Origin: DASRDR01 sp963812945 [NCBI: uncultured Candidatus Rokubacteria bacterium]
GTDB lineage: Bacteria; Methylomirabilota; Methylomirabilia; Rokubacteriales
DNA length: 64,000 nucleotides
Direction: 5' to 3'
Assembly: GCA_963812945.1 (NCBI GenBank)
Contig: CAWEXD010000008.1
Span: 3,596,001-3,660,000, forward strand
The notes below the pieces were generated by a model. It saw only the letters and a program-made list of their open reading frames with translations. It did not search any database and was not told the DNA's origin. The position numbers were made by a program, and so were the translations under genes. Each line of letters begins with the position of its first letter. Within the stretch, counting starts at the first letter, position 1. Shown here in pieces: positions 17,666 through 25,693 of this stretch.

Positions 17666-18618
17666 AGCCGGACGTCCTGCGCGTGCGGGGGCTCTCGGTC
17701 CGCTATCACACGCCCGGCGGCGCCGTGCAGGCCGCGGACCGGATCACGTTCAGCCTCAGGGCCGACGAGCGTCTCGGCATCGCCGGCGAGTCCGGCTCCG
17801 GCAAGTCCACGATGGCCCTGTCCCTTCTCCGTCTGATCAAGCCGCCCGGCCGCATCGAGTCCGGGGAGATCTGGCTCGACGGCCAGGATCTCATGACGCT
17901 CTCCGACGACGAGATGCGGCGGCTCCGCCTGGCCCGGATCGCCCTGGTCCCGCAAGGCTCGATGAACTCGCTGAACCCCGTGCTCCGGATCCGCGATCAG
18001 GTCGCCGACGCCCTGCGGGACCACGGGGTCGAGATCGCGCGGCGGGCGCTCGACGAGCGCCTGCGCGATCTCCTCCACCGGGTCGGCCTCGGGCCCGAGG
18101 TCGCCGGCATGTTCCCCCACCAGCTCTCCGGGGGCATGAAGCAGCGCGCGTGCATCGCCATCGCCATGAGCCTCTCGCCCCGGGTGATCGTCGCCGATGA
18201 GCCCACGAGCGCGCTCGACGTCGTGGTGCAGAGGCAGGTCATGGACACGCTCGCGCGGGCCCAGGCCGATCTGGGCGCCTCGGTCATCCTGGTGGGCCAC
18301 GACATGGGGCTGATGGCGCAGTTCGTCGACCGGCTCGGCGTCATGTACGCCGGCAAGCTGGTCGAGATTTCGCCCGTCCGCAACGTCTTCACGAGGCCGC
18401 TGCACCCCTATACCCGGATGCTCATCGCCAGCCTCCCCTCGTTCGAGCGGAAGGGCGTGTTCCAGGGAATTCCCGGGCTCCCGCCGCCGCTCCGCGACCT
18501 GCCCCCCGGGTGCGCGTTCCATCCCCGCTGCCCCCTGGCCGTCGAGCGCTGCCGCACCGAGACGCCGGAGCTCCGGGAAGCGCAGCCCGACGCCTGGGCG
18601 GCGTGTCATCTCGCGTAA
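17662..18618 (+). CDS. ABC transporter ATP-binding protein, DppD/OppD type
   Basis: The GTG overlapping the permease stop gives 318 residues. Motifs are Walker A GESGSGKST, Q-loop PQGSMN, signature LSGGMKQR, Walker B VIVADEPTSALD and H-loop His in LVGHDMG. The C-terminal oligopeptide-transporter extension has clustered cysteines (PPGCAFHPRCPLAVERC...AACHLA), which in some family members bind a metal cluster. It forms the ATPase heterodimer with the next gene. Confidence 0.93.
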   Translation: MKPDVLRVRGLSVRYHTPGGAVQAADRITFSLRADERLGIAGESGSGKSTMALSLLRLIKPPGRIESGEIWLDGQDLMTLSDDEMRRLRLARIALVPQGSMNSLNPVLRIRDQVADALRDHGVEIARRALDERLRDLLHRVGLGPEVAGMFPHQLSGGMKQRACIAIAMSLSPRVIVADEPTSALDVVVQRQVMDTLARAQADLGASVILVGHDMGLMAQFVDRLGVMYAGKLVEISPVRNVFTRPLHPYTRMLIASLPSFERKGVFQGIPGLPPPLRDLPPGCAFHPRCPLAVERCRTETPELREAQPDAWAACHLA

Positions 18619-18627
18619 GGCACGCGC

Positions 18628-19692
18628 GTGACGACCCTCCTCGAGGCCCGTGGTCTTCACAAGAGCTTCGGCGGCGGCTTGCTCGACCGGACGCACACCG
18701 TCGCCCTCCGGGACTTCTCGCTCGCCCTCGGCGACGGCCGCGCGTCCGTCACCTCCGTGGTCGGAGAGAGCGGCAGCGGCAAGACGACGCTCGCCCGCCT
18801 GCTCCTCGGCCTCCTGACCCCGACCGGCGGCCACGTCATGTACCGCGGGCAGGACCTCGCGACGATGTCGCGCCGGCAGCGGCGGCGCTTCCGGCGCGAG
18901 GTGCAGGCGATCTTCCAGGACCCCTACGAGGTCTACAACCCCTTCTACCGTGTGGACCACGTCCTGGCGGTGCCCGTCGCCCGGTTCCGGCTGGCGGCCT
19001 CGCGGGCCGAGGCCCGGTCTCTGATCGAGGGCGCGCTCCGCGCGGTCGGGCTCCGGCCCGACGAGACCCTCGGGCGGTTCCCGCACCAGCTCTCCGGGGG
19101 ACAGCGGCAGCGGGTGATGGTCGCGCGGGCGCTCCTCTTGCGGCCGCGCGTGATCCTGGCCGACGAGCCCGTGTCGATGGTGGACGCGTCACTCCGGGCG
19201 ACAATCCTCGGGGCGCTGCGGCAGCTGACGCAGGACCTCGGCATCCCGGTCGTCTACATCACGCACGACCTGGCCACCGCGTATCAGGTCAGCGAGAACA
19301 TCGTCGTCCTCTACCGCGGCGCGGTCGTCGAGGCCGGCGACGTGGAGGAGGTGGTCAAGCGTCCCCAGCATCCGTACACGCAGCTGCTCATCGCGTCGAT
19401 CCCGCTCGCGGCCGTGGAGCGGACGTGGTCGGTCGGCGGCGGGCCGGCGCCGCCTCAGCCCCGCCCCGCCGCCGACGGCGCGGGCTGCCCCTTCGAGGAC
19501 CGCTGTCCGTCGGCCATGCCGGTGTGCCGGACCTCCATGCCGCCTCTCTACCGGACCGGGCGCCACCGCGCGGCGGCGTGCTTCCTCTACCAGGACGCGC
19601 CCGCCCTGCCGGGGCACGAGATGGCCACGGTCTTCGTCGAGCCTCCCGCGCCGCCACGACCGGGACCGCCCGGCCCGCCGAGCGACTCGTAG
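18628..19692 (+). CDS. ABC transporter ATP-binding protein, DppF/OppF type
   Basis: The 354-residue GTG-started protein carries Walker A GESGSGKTT, signature LSGGQRQRV, Walker B VILADEPVSMVDAS and H-loop YITHDLA. The cysteine-bearing C-terminal extension is present (GCPFEDRCPSAMPVC...AACFLYQ). A Pro-rich tail (PPAPPRPGPPGPP) ends it. The next ATG abuts its stop codon, so the enzyme genes downstream are probably translated from the same message. Confidence 0.92.
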   Translation: MTTLLEARGLHKSFGGGLLDRTHTVALRDFSLALGDGRASVTSVVGESGSGKTTLARLLLGLLTPTGGHVMYRGQDLATMSRRQRRRFRREVQAIFQDPYEVYNPFYRVDHVLAVPVARFRLAASRAEARSLIEGALRAVGLRPDETLGRFPHQLSGGQRQRVMVARALLLRPRVILADEPVSMVDASLRATILGALRQLTQDLGIPVVYITHDLATAYQVSENIVVLYRGAVVEAGDVEEVVKRPQHPYTQLLIASIPLAAVERTWSVGGGPAPPQPRPAADGAGCPFEDRCPSAMPVCRTSMPPLYRTGRHRAAACFLYQDAPALPGHEMATVFVEPPAPPRPGPPGPPSDS

Positions 19693-20463
19693 ATGTCGCG
19701 CGTGCGAGCGGTCCTGGTGACGGGCTCCGCCGGGCGGATCGGCCGGGCCGTGTGCGCCGAGCTGATCGCCCGCGGCCATCGGGTGCGCGGCTTCGATCGC
19801 GCCCCCTCGCCCGCTCTCGCGGACGCCGTCGTGGGCGACGTCGTGAGTCCGGCCGACCTGGCTCGCGCGCTGAACGGCATGGACACGGCGGTCCACCTCG
19901 CCGCCACGCCGGACGAGGCCGACTTCCTGACGAGTCTTCTGCCGAACAACGTGGTCGGTCTCTACCACGTGCTCGAGGCGGCGCGCCACGCCCGCCTGGC
20001 GCGCCTCGTCCTGGTGAGCAGCGGGCAGCTCTACCGCGGCCACGCCGGGCCGCTCCCGATCACGCCGGCCACGCCCACGTCACCGCGCAACTGGTACGCG
20101 CTCACGAAGGTGCTGACCGAGGCGGCCGGCCAGGTCTACGCGCACGCCCACGGCCTCAACGTGGTGGTGATTCGCCCGGGCTGGGTGCCCCGCGACCCCG
20201 CGCACGCCGCCGAGCTGGCGGCGAGCCCGCACGGGAAGGACAGCTATCTGAGCCCCGGCGACGCCGGGCGCGGCTTCGCCGCCGCCGTCGAGGCCGAGGG
20301 ACTGCCGCCCTACACGGTCGTGCACGTCATCAGCCGGCCGCTCGGCGTGACCCGCTACGACCTCGAGCCGGCGCGCGCGCTGCTCGGCTACGAGCCCCGA
20401 GACCGCTGGCCGGACGGGCTCGGCTTCGCGCCGGGGCCCGGGGGCGGAGAAGGCGCGCCGTGA
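19693..20463 (+). CDS. NAD-dependent epimerase/dehydratase (extended SDR)
   Basis: The start abuts the ATPase stop codon. The 256-residue protein has the Rossmann motif LVTGSAGRIGRAV, an NxxA-like AATPDEAD segment, catalytic Ser in LVSSGQLY and the YxxxK motif as YALTKV. The length is short for extended SDRs and close to uronate dehydrogenase-like members. It oxidises, epimerises or dehydrates a sugar-type substrate. Operon position between transporter and ThDP enzyme supports a role in breaking down the imported compound. Confidence 0.85.
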   Translation: MSRVRAVLVTGSAGRIGRAVCAELIARGHRVRGFDRAPSPALADAVVGDVVSPADLARALNGMDTAVHLAATPDEADFLTSLLPNNVVGLYHVLEAARHARLARLVLVSSGQLYRGHAGPLPITPATPTSPRNWYALTKVLTEAAGQVYAHAHGLNVVVIRPGWVPRDPAHAAELAASPHGKDSYLSPGDAGRGFAAAVEAEGLPPYTVVHVISRPLGVTRYDLEPARALLGYEPRDRWPDGLGFAPGPGGGEGAP

Positions 20464-22142
20464 CCGAGATGAGCGCGGGGCGCGCGGTGGTCGAGCTCCT
20501 GAAGGCCGAGGGCGTCCGGCACGTCTTCGGGATCGTCGGCTCGACCTTCCTGGACGTGCTGGACGTCCTCCACGACGACCGGAGCGTCGAGTACGTCAAC
20601 GTCCGCCACGAGCAGGGCGGCGCGTTCATGGCCGACGGACTCGCGCGGGTCACCGGCACGCCGTCGGCGTGCCTGGTGACCAGCGGGCCCGGCGCGACGA
20701 ATCTCGTGACCGGCATCGCGGGCGCCTACGTGGCGCACTCCCCCGTCGTCGCCATCGCCGGTGGGTCTCCCCTCGGGCTCGCGGGGCGGGACGCCTTCCA
20801 GGAGCTCGACCTCGTCGCCCTGTTCCGGCCCGTGACGAAGCTGTCGATCCAGGTGACCCGGCCCGACCGGATCCCCGACGTGCTCCGGCTGGCCTTCCGG
20901 ACCGCGATGACGGGCCGCAAGGGCCCGGTGTTCGTCGACATCCCGCGCGACGTGCTGAACGACCAGGTCGTGCCGGTCGACGCCCTCGCGCCCGAGGCGT
21001 ACCGGCCGACCCACCCGACACCGCCCCATCCCGAGGCGGTCCGGAGCGCCGCGCGCCTGATCGCGCGGGCCGAGCGGCCGCTCCTGCTCGCCGGCGGCGG
21101 CGTGACGTGGGCCGAGGCCGCCGACCTCGTCACCCGGCTCGCCACCCGGCACGGCCTGCCCATGATCACGGCCTACGGCCGGAACGACGCCGTGCCGAAC
21201 GACGATCCGCTCTACGTGGGTCCCCTCGGCCGGGCCGGATCCCCGGAGGCCGCGGAGGCGTGCCGGCGCGCCGACCTCCTGCTGGTCGTCGGCTCGCGTC
21301 TCGGGCAGTTCACGAGCTTCTACGACCGGCGGTACATCCAGCCGGGAACGGCCATCGTGCAGGTCGACGCCGACGGCCGCGACATCGGCCGCGTGTATCC
21401 GGTCGCGGTCGGGATCCAGGCCGACGCGCGCGAGACGCTCGCCGCCCTGCTGGACGCCCTCGCGCAGGAGAGCACCGGCCCGGCTCCCGAGGCCTGGCAG
21501 CGGGAGGCCCAGGCGCTTCGCGCGCGGCGCCAGGCGCGGCTCCGCGACGAGGCGGCGCTCGACGCCGTGCCCATCAAGCCCCAGCGCGTGTACGCCGAGC
21601 TCCGCCGGGTGCTCCCGCCCGACACGGTCGTGACGCTGGACGCGGGGGCCGCGCCCGCCTACGGCTACGATCGGCTGCACTTCGCTCGCCCGCGGACCTT
21701 CCTCACGCCTCTCGACCTGGGGGGGCTCGGGTTCGCCTTCCCCGCCGCGCTCGGCGCGAAGCTCGGGCGCCCCGCCGCGCCGGTGCTGGCCATCCACGGG
21801 GACGGCGGCTTCCTGATGAACGCCCAGGAGCTGGAGACCGCGGTGCGGCACGGCATCGCCGCCGTCACGCTGGTGCTGAACAACAACAGCTGGGGCTCGG
21901 AGAAGGCGTACCAGCGGCACTTCTACAACGCGCGCTACGTGGGCACGGATCTCGGGAACCCGCGGTACGACCGGTACGCGGAGCTCTTCGGCGCGCGGGG
22001 GTACTACGTCGAGCGCCCGGCGCTCATCGGCGACGTCGTGCGGGAGGCGCTCGGCACCGGCCAGCCGGCCGTCGTCGAGATCCCGGTCGATCCCGACGAG
22101 CTGCCGGCCCCGGCGACGGCCGCGCGCCGGGGAAGCGGGTGA
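20460..22142 (+). CDS. Thiamine-diphosphate-dependent enzyme (acetolactate synthase-like)
   Basis: The GTG overlaps the previous stop codon; the product is 560 residues. The N-terminal PYR domain has the activating Glu in NVRHEQGGAFMADG. The central TH3 domain is followed by a PP domain with the ThDP-binding GDG...NN motif: HGDGGFLMNAQELETAVRHG and LVLNNNSWG. This architecture is shared by acetolactate synthase, benzoylformate decarboxylase, oxalyl-CoA decarboxylase and similar enzymes. No regulatory ilvN subunit is nearby, so a catabolic carboligase or decarboxylase is more likely than valine synthesis. Confidence 0.88.
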   Translation: MTEMSAGRAVVELLKAEGVRHVFGIVGSTFLDVLDVLHDDRSVEYVNVRHEQGGAFMADGLARVTGTPSACLVTSGPGATNLVTGIAGAYVAHSPVVAIAGGSPLGLAGRDAFQELDLVALFRPVTKLSIQVTRPDRIPDVLRLAFRTAMTGRKGPVFVDIPRDVLNDQVVPVDALAPEAYRPTHPTPPHPEAVRSAARLIARAERPLLLAGGGVTWAEAADLVTRLATRHGLPMITAYGRNDAVPNDDPLYVGPLGRAGSPEAAEACRRADLLLVVGSRLGQFTSFYDRRYIQPGTAIVQVDADGRDIGRVYPVAVGIQADARETLAALLDALAQESTGPAPEAWQREAQALRARRQARLRDEAALDAVPIKPQRVYAELRRVLPPDTVVTLDAGAAPAYGYDRLHFARPRTFLTPLDLGGLGFAFPAALGAKLGRPAAPVLAIHGDGGFLMNAQELETAVRHGIAAVTLVLNNNSWGSEKAYQRHFYNARYVGTDLGNPRYDRYAELFGARGYYVERPALIGDVVREALGTGQPAVVEIPVDPDELPAPATAARRGSG

Positions 22143-22146
22143 GGCC

Positions 22147-23196
22147 GTGACCCGGCCGGTCGCGCCAGTTGCGCCAGTTGCGCCAGTTGCGGTCGTCCTC
22201 GACGTGCACGACCCGGAGGTCCGGGCCGTGATCGCGGGCGAGTGCCCGGCCTCGATCGAGCTCCACATGGCCACGTCCGGGAGCCCGGACGAGCGGCTGG
22301 GCCTCGCGAAGGACGCCGCGTTCTTCATCGGCGGGATCACGCCCATTCCGGCCAGCCTGATGGACGCCGCGCCCGGGCTCCGGCTGATCCAGAAGTGGGG
22401 GATCGGCGTCGACAAGATCGACCTCGCCGCCGCAGAGGCGCGCGGGGTCCCGGTGGCCATCACCGCCGGCGCCAACGCGATCCCCGTGGCCGAGTTCACG
22501 CTGCTCCTCATGCTCGCCGTGCTGCGCCGGCTGCCGTACCGGGAGGCCCAGCTGCGGGGCGGCGAGTGGAACCGGGCCCGCGCCGACACGCGGGTCGAGG
22601 CACGGCAGCTCCGCGGAAAGCTCGTCGCGCTGGTCGGGCTGGGCGCGATCGGGCGCCAGGTGGCGCGGCGGCTCCAGGCGTTCGACACCGAGGTGCGATA
22701 CTTCGACATCCGCCGCCCGACCGCGGCGGAGGAGCAGGCGCTCGGCGTGCGATTCCAGGAGCTCGACGCCCTCCTGCCCGAGGCCGACATCGTCAGCCTG
22801 CACGTGCCCTACACGCAGGCGACCCGGCAGATGCTGTCGAGAGAGCGCATCGCCCGGCTCCGGCCGGGTGCGATCGTCATCAACACCGCCCGGGGCGAGG
22901 TCGTCGACGAGGCCGCGCTCGCCGAGGCCCTGACGGCTGGACACCTGGGCGGGGCGGGGATCGACGTCTTCGGCGGGGAACCGCCGGCCGCGGACCACCC
23001 GCTCCTCGGTCTCCGGGTCCCCGGGCTCGTCCTGGCGCCCCACGTCGCCGGCTCGGCCTTCGACAACGTCGCCAACGTCGCGCGCCACGCCTTTCGGAAC
23101 ATCCAGCGCGTGCTGGACGGGCAGCCCCTCCCCGCGGCGGACCTCGTGGGCCCTTCGGGGGAGCCGGGGGGGCCTGCCGGCGATACCAGCCCCTGA
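22147..23196 (+). CDS. D-2-hydroxyacid dehydrogenase
   Basis: The 349-residue product begins at a GTG 4 bp after the ThDP gene. The N-terminus contains a triplicated Ala-Pro-Val coded by a 9-bp tandem repeat. The NAD site is intact (LVGLGAIGRQVARRLQAF, then YFDIRRP). Catalytic elements are NTARGEVVDEAAL (Arg), a Glu in FGGEPPA and the His in LAPHVAGSAFD. Together with the ThDP enzyme and SDR it fits a route that makes or removes a 2-keto/2-hydroxy acid; substrate unknown. Confidence 0.9.
   Translation: MTRPVAPVAPVAPVAVVLDVHDPEVRAVIAGECPASIELHMATSGSPDERLGLAKDAAFFIGGITPIPASLMDAAPGLRLIQKWGIGVDKIDLAAAEARGVPVAITAGANAIPVAEFTLLLMLAVLRRLPYREAQLRGGEWNRARADTRVEARQLRGKLVALVGLGAIGRQVARRLQAFDTEVRYFDIRRPTAAEEQALGVRFQELDALLPEADIVSLHVPYTQATRQMLSRERIARLRPGAIVINTARGEVVDEAALAEALTAGHLGGAGIDVFGGEPPAADHPLLGLRVPGLVLAPHVAGSAFDNVANVARHAFRNIQRVLDGQPLPAADLVGPSGEPGGPAGDTSP
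22162..22188 (+). repeat. Triplet tandem repeat of 9 bp inside a dehydrogenase gene
   Basis: GCGCCAGTT occurs three times without interruption (22162-22170, 22171-22179, 22180-22188), coding Ala-Pro-Val three times at residues 6-14. Copy number could vary without breaking the frame. Confidence 0.85.
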
Positions 23197-23426
23197 TCAC
23201 CCGACCGGCTGCGCTGGCACGCGGCTTGCCACAATCGTGCTGGAGCATGGACCCCGACACGATGCCGAAACGCAGCCGATCCCGGGTGGCCCTGCGAGAA
23301 TCCCCTTTTCCCCTGAGGGGTTCGGAAGCATGCGCGACGTCCCGCGCGTCGGCCGGGCGCGACCCCGGGCCAGCCCGTCCCGGACACCGCGGTGCCGCGG
23401 GCTGTCACTCGTCAGAGGGCTGACCC

Positions 23427-23879
23427 GTGGTCCTCGGCGATCTCTCCCTCTGGAAGCTCCTGAACGAGCTGATCCGCGATCCCGACCCGGACCTCGTGAA
23501 CCCCGCCTCGATCGACGTCCGCGTCGGTCCCGAGATGCTGCGCGAGGTGGGACCGGACGAGTGGAAGGCCGTGGATCTCACGGGCGGGCCGGTGCACCTG
23601 CAACCGGGGGACTTCGCGCTGGTGCCGACGCTCGAGTGGCTGATGGTGCCGAGCGGCTATGCGGTGGAGCTCAAGCTCAAGGGCTCGCGCGCCCGCCAGG
23701 GGTACGCTCACTCGATGGCCGTCTGGCTCGATCCCGGCTGGTGCGGGGTCGGGACCATGGAGATCCGCAACGCCACCCGCTTCACACCGCTGCCGATGGA
23801 GTGTGGGATGCGCATCGCCCAGATCATCGTCCACCCGCTCGACCAGCCCGCGGTGCGGCCGTACGGGAGACCGCGATGA
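23427..23879 (+). CDS. dCTP-deaminase-like protein (dUTPase superfamily)
   Basis: The 150-residue GTG-started protein matches the beta-barrel of Dcd/dUTPase. Seen are NPASIDVRVGPEML near the N-terminus, the substrate loop KGSRARQGYAHS in place of the usual GRSSLAR-type motif, WLDPGWCGVGTMEIRN with the Glu equivalent to the catalytic residue of Dcd, and GMRIAQIIVHPL. True Dcd enzymes deaminate dCTP to dUTP and are about 190 residues, so this is shorter and may be a divergent relative. It is coupled to the following small gene by an ATGA overlap. It starts 230 bp after the dehydrogenase; I see no gene in that gap. Confidence 0.8.
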   Translation: MVLGDLSLWKLLNELIRDPDPDLVNPASIDVRVGPEMLREVGPDEWKAVDLTGGPVHLQPGDFALVPTLEWLMVPSGYAVELKLKGSRARQGYAHSMAVWLDPGWCGVGTMEIRNATRFTPLPMECGMRIAQIIVHPLDQPAVRPYGRPR

Positions 23880-24112
23880 CCGCCACCGCCGCGGCGCCCC
23901 GGCAGCTCGCCTTCGATCCGAACCACTACCTCGACTGCCGCCGGCTGGAGTGGAAGATCTACGAGGGTCGCGGCCTGGTCCGCTTCGAGCGCCCCACGGG
24001 CTCGAAGACCCCGGTGGTGCTCGTGGACGACGTGTGCGTGGAGGTGCTCGCGGCCCTGCAAACGCGCGGGGACTACTGGACGCCGGGCAGACCTCGACCG
24101 CCTCGGCCGTGA
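23876..24112 (+). CDS. Small protein of unknown function coupled to the dCTP-deaminase-like gene
   Basis: An ATG overlapping the preceding stop (ATGA) opens a 78-residue frame. The product is soluble, with FDPNHYLDCRRLEWKIYEGR and a strand-rich middle (GSKTPVVLVDDVCVEVL), ending in a Pro/Arg-rich tail. Two cysteines are present without a metal motif. The tight coupling suggests a partner or accessory subunit of the preceding protein. I do not recognise a family. Confidence 0.65.
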   Translation: MTATAAAPRQLAFDPNHYLDCRRLEWKIYEGRGLVRFERPTGSKTPVVLVDDVCVEVLAALQTRGDYWTPGRPRPPRP

Positions 24113-24128
24113 CGGCGGCCGCGTGCGG

Positions 24129-25484
24129 TCAGGCGGCCCCGAGGCGGCGGCGGACCTCGTCCGCGGCTTCCTGCCCCGTGACGGCGGCCGCCTCCATCTC
24201 CGCGTACTGCAGGTAGTCGCCGGCCAGGAAGACCCGGCCGAGCGGCCGGGTGAGCGCCGGCTGGAGCCGGGCGCGGCCCGGCGCCGCGTAGGGGATCGCC
24301 TGCTCCCAGCGCTGGATGAGCACCTCCCGGACGATGCCGCGCGTCGCCGGCAGCACGTCGTGGAGGTCCCGCAGGAAGAGCGCGCGGATCTCGTCGTCCG
24401 AGAGCCGCAGGAGGCGCTGCCCTCGGTTGCCTCCCGCGTAGACCATCAGGCTCCCGCCGGGCTCCCGCTTGTCCGGCGTGCGGAGCGGGTTCGCGTGGTT
24501 GAAGAGCATGTTGAACGACTTGTCGGCGACCGCGATCGCGTAGATGTGGTCCCAGGGCATGGGGCCCGTCTCCTCGGTGAGGAACGCCCCGACGATGAAC
24601 GGCCCGTAGGGAATCCGCGCCAGCGCGTCGGCCGTGTCCGGGGGCAGATCCCGCACGATCTCGCGCGTCACATTCGCGTGCGTCGCGACGATGGCGTAGT
24701 CGGCCGAGACCGTCCTCGAGACACCCTGGCGGCGGAAGCGAACCTCGATCCCGTCCGGGTGCTGGGCGACGGCCTCGACGGCCGCCCCCGTCTGGACGCG
24801 CGCGCCCAGGCGATGCGCCAGGGCCTGTGGCAGGAGCTCCGAGCCGCCGATCAGGTTGCGGGCCGTTCCCGTGTCCTCGTCGCCCCAGCACATGGCGAAG
24901 AGCGCCCCTCCGTACCCGGCCGAGATCTGCTCCGGCTCGGCCGTGACGCGCTCGGCAATCGGCCCGATGATCGCCTCGACGTCCGGGTGGAGGTGCCCCA
25001 GGTAGGCGGCGAACGTCTCGTCGTCGCGGTAGGTCAGGAGGCGGGCCCGCGTCTGGGCCGGCGACTCTCCCGGACGTGGGCGCGCGGCGCGCAGGTGCCC
25101 CTTCGCGGCCGCACGGAGCCGGAGACCCGCCCGTACGAACGACAGACGCGCCCCCCAGGAGAGCGGCAGGCGAAAGGGATACGTTTCCGGCCGCCCGCTC
25201 GCGAGGAGTCGGCCGCGGAAGGCGAGCGCCATCCGGTTCCCCGGAATGGACCGCGTCTCGAGCCCAACTTCGGTCACGAGCCGGTCCATGAGGGTCCCCC
25301 GCCCTCCGAAGAGGTGGGCCCCGAGATTCAGCCAGTAGGGTCCGCGGGGCTCGGAGCGGAGCCGCCCCCCGACGCGGTCGGCCGCCTCGAGCACGAGTAT
25401 CTTCCGGTCACGGAGCGTCCACCCGGCCGTCAGCCCGGCAATGCCGGCGCCCACGATCACGGCCTCGTAGCGTCCCTGGGTCAC
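24129..25484 (-). CDS. FAD-dependent amine oxidase / protoporphyrinogen-oxidase-like flavoprotein
   Basis: The 451-residue protein starts at a GTG. The dinucleotide site is AVIVGAGIAGLTAGWTL, followed by LVLEAADRVGGRLRSE, the typical GG-doublet motif of the amine-oxidase family. The C-terminus has the second FAD motif (GRVFLAGDYLQYAEMEAAA). Relatives include protoporphyrinogen oxidase, phytoene desaturase-like and polyamine oxidase enzymes. No heme or carotenoid gene adjoins it, so the substrate is open. A CACGGG/CCCGTG inverted repeat overlaps its start codon (25482-25499). Confidence 0.85.
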   Translation of the reverse strand: MTQGRYEAVIVGAGIAGLTAGWTLRDRKILVLEAADRVGGRLRSEPRGPYWLNLGAHLFGGRGTLMDRLVTEVGLETRSIPGNRMALAFRGRLLASGRPETYPFRLPLSWGARLSFVRAGLRLRAAAKGHLRAARPRPGESPAQTRARLLTYRDDETFAAYLGHLHPDVEAIIGPIAERVTAEPEQISAGYGGALFAMCWGDEDTGTARNLIGGSELLPQALAHRLGARVQTGAAVEAVAQHPDGIEVRFRRQGVSRTVSADYAIVATHANVTREIVRDLPPDTADALARIPYGPFIVGAFLTEETGPMPWDHIYAIAVADKSFNMLFNHANPLRTPDKREPGGSLMVYAGGNRGQRLLRLSDDEIRALFLRDLHDVLPATRGIVREVLIQRWEQAIPYAAPGRARLQPALTRPLGRVFLAGDYLQYAEMEAAAVTGQEAADEVRRRLGAA

Positions 25485-25540
25485 GGGTTTCCTCCCGTGC
25501 TATGATGCCACTGGGTCACAGCCACCGCCCCCTCCCCCGA

Positions 25541-25570
25541 TTGACCGTGCCCGAGCGCCTGCCGTAAAAT
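25541..25570 (+). promoter_or_regulatory. Sigma70-type promoter upstream of the branched-chain-type binding protein
   Basis: TTGACC (25541-25546) and TAAAAT (25565-25570) are separated by 18 bp. The predicted start near 25577 gives a leader of about 115 nt before the ATG at 25694. Confidence 0.6.
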
Positions 25571-25693
25571 CCCGGCAATTTGGCCCATGCGGGACGGTAG
25601 GGAGGCGCTAACCTCACCCACGTCCGAAGTCCGGGGTGTGTCCCACAGCGGCGTAGGAGCTCACACCTTTCACTCCCAACAAAGGGGGACCTG

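Noticed and set aside
18510-20459. Long upstream extension of the ThDP-enzyme frame, about 650 codons
   Set aside because: It overlaps the DppF-type ATPase and the SDR, both clear genes in other frames; the GTG overlapping the SDR stop gives the normal family length.
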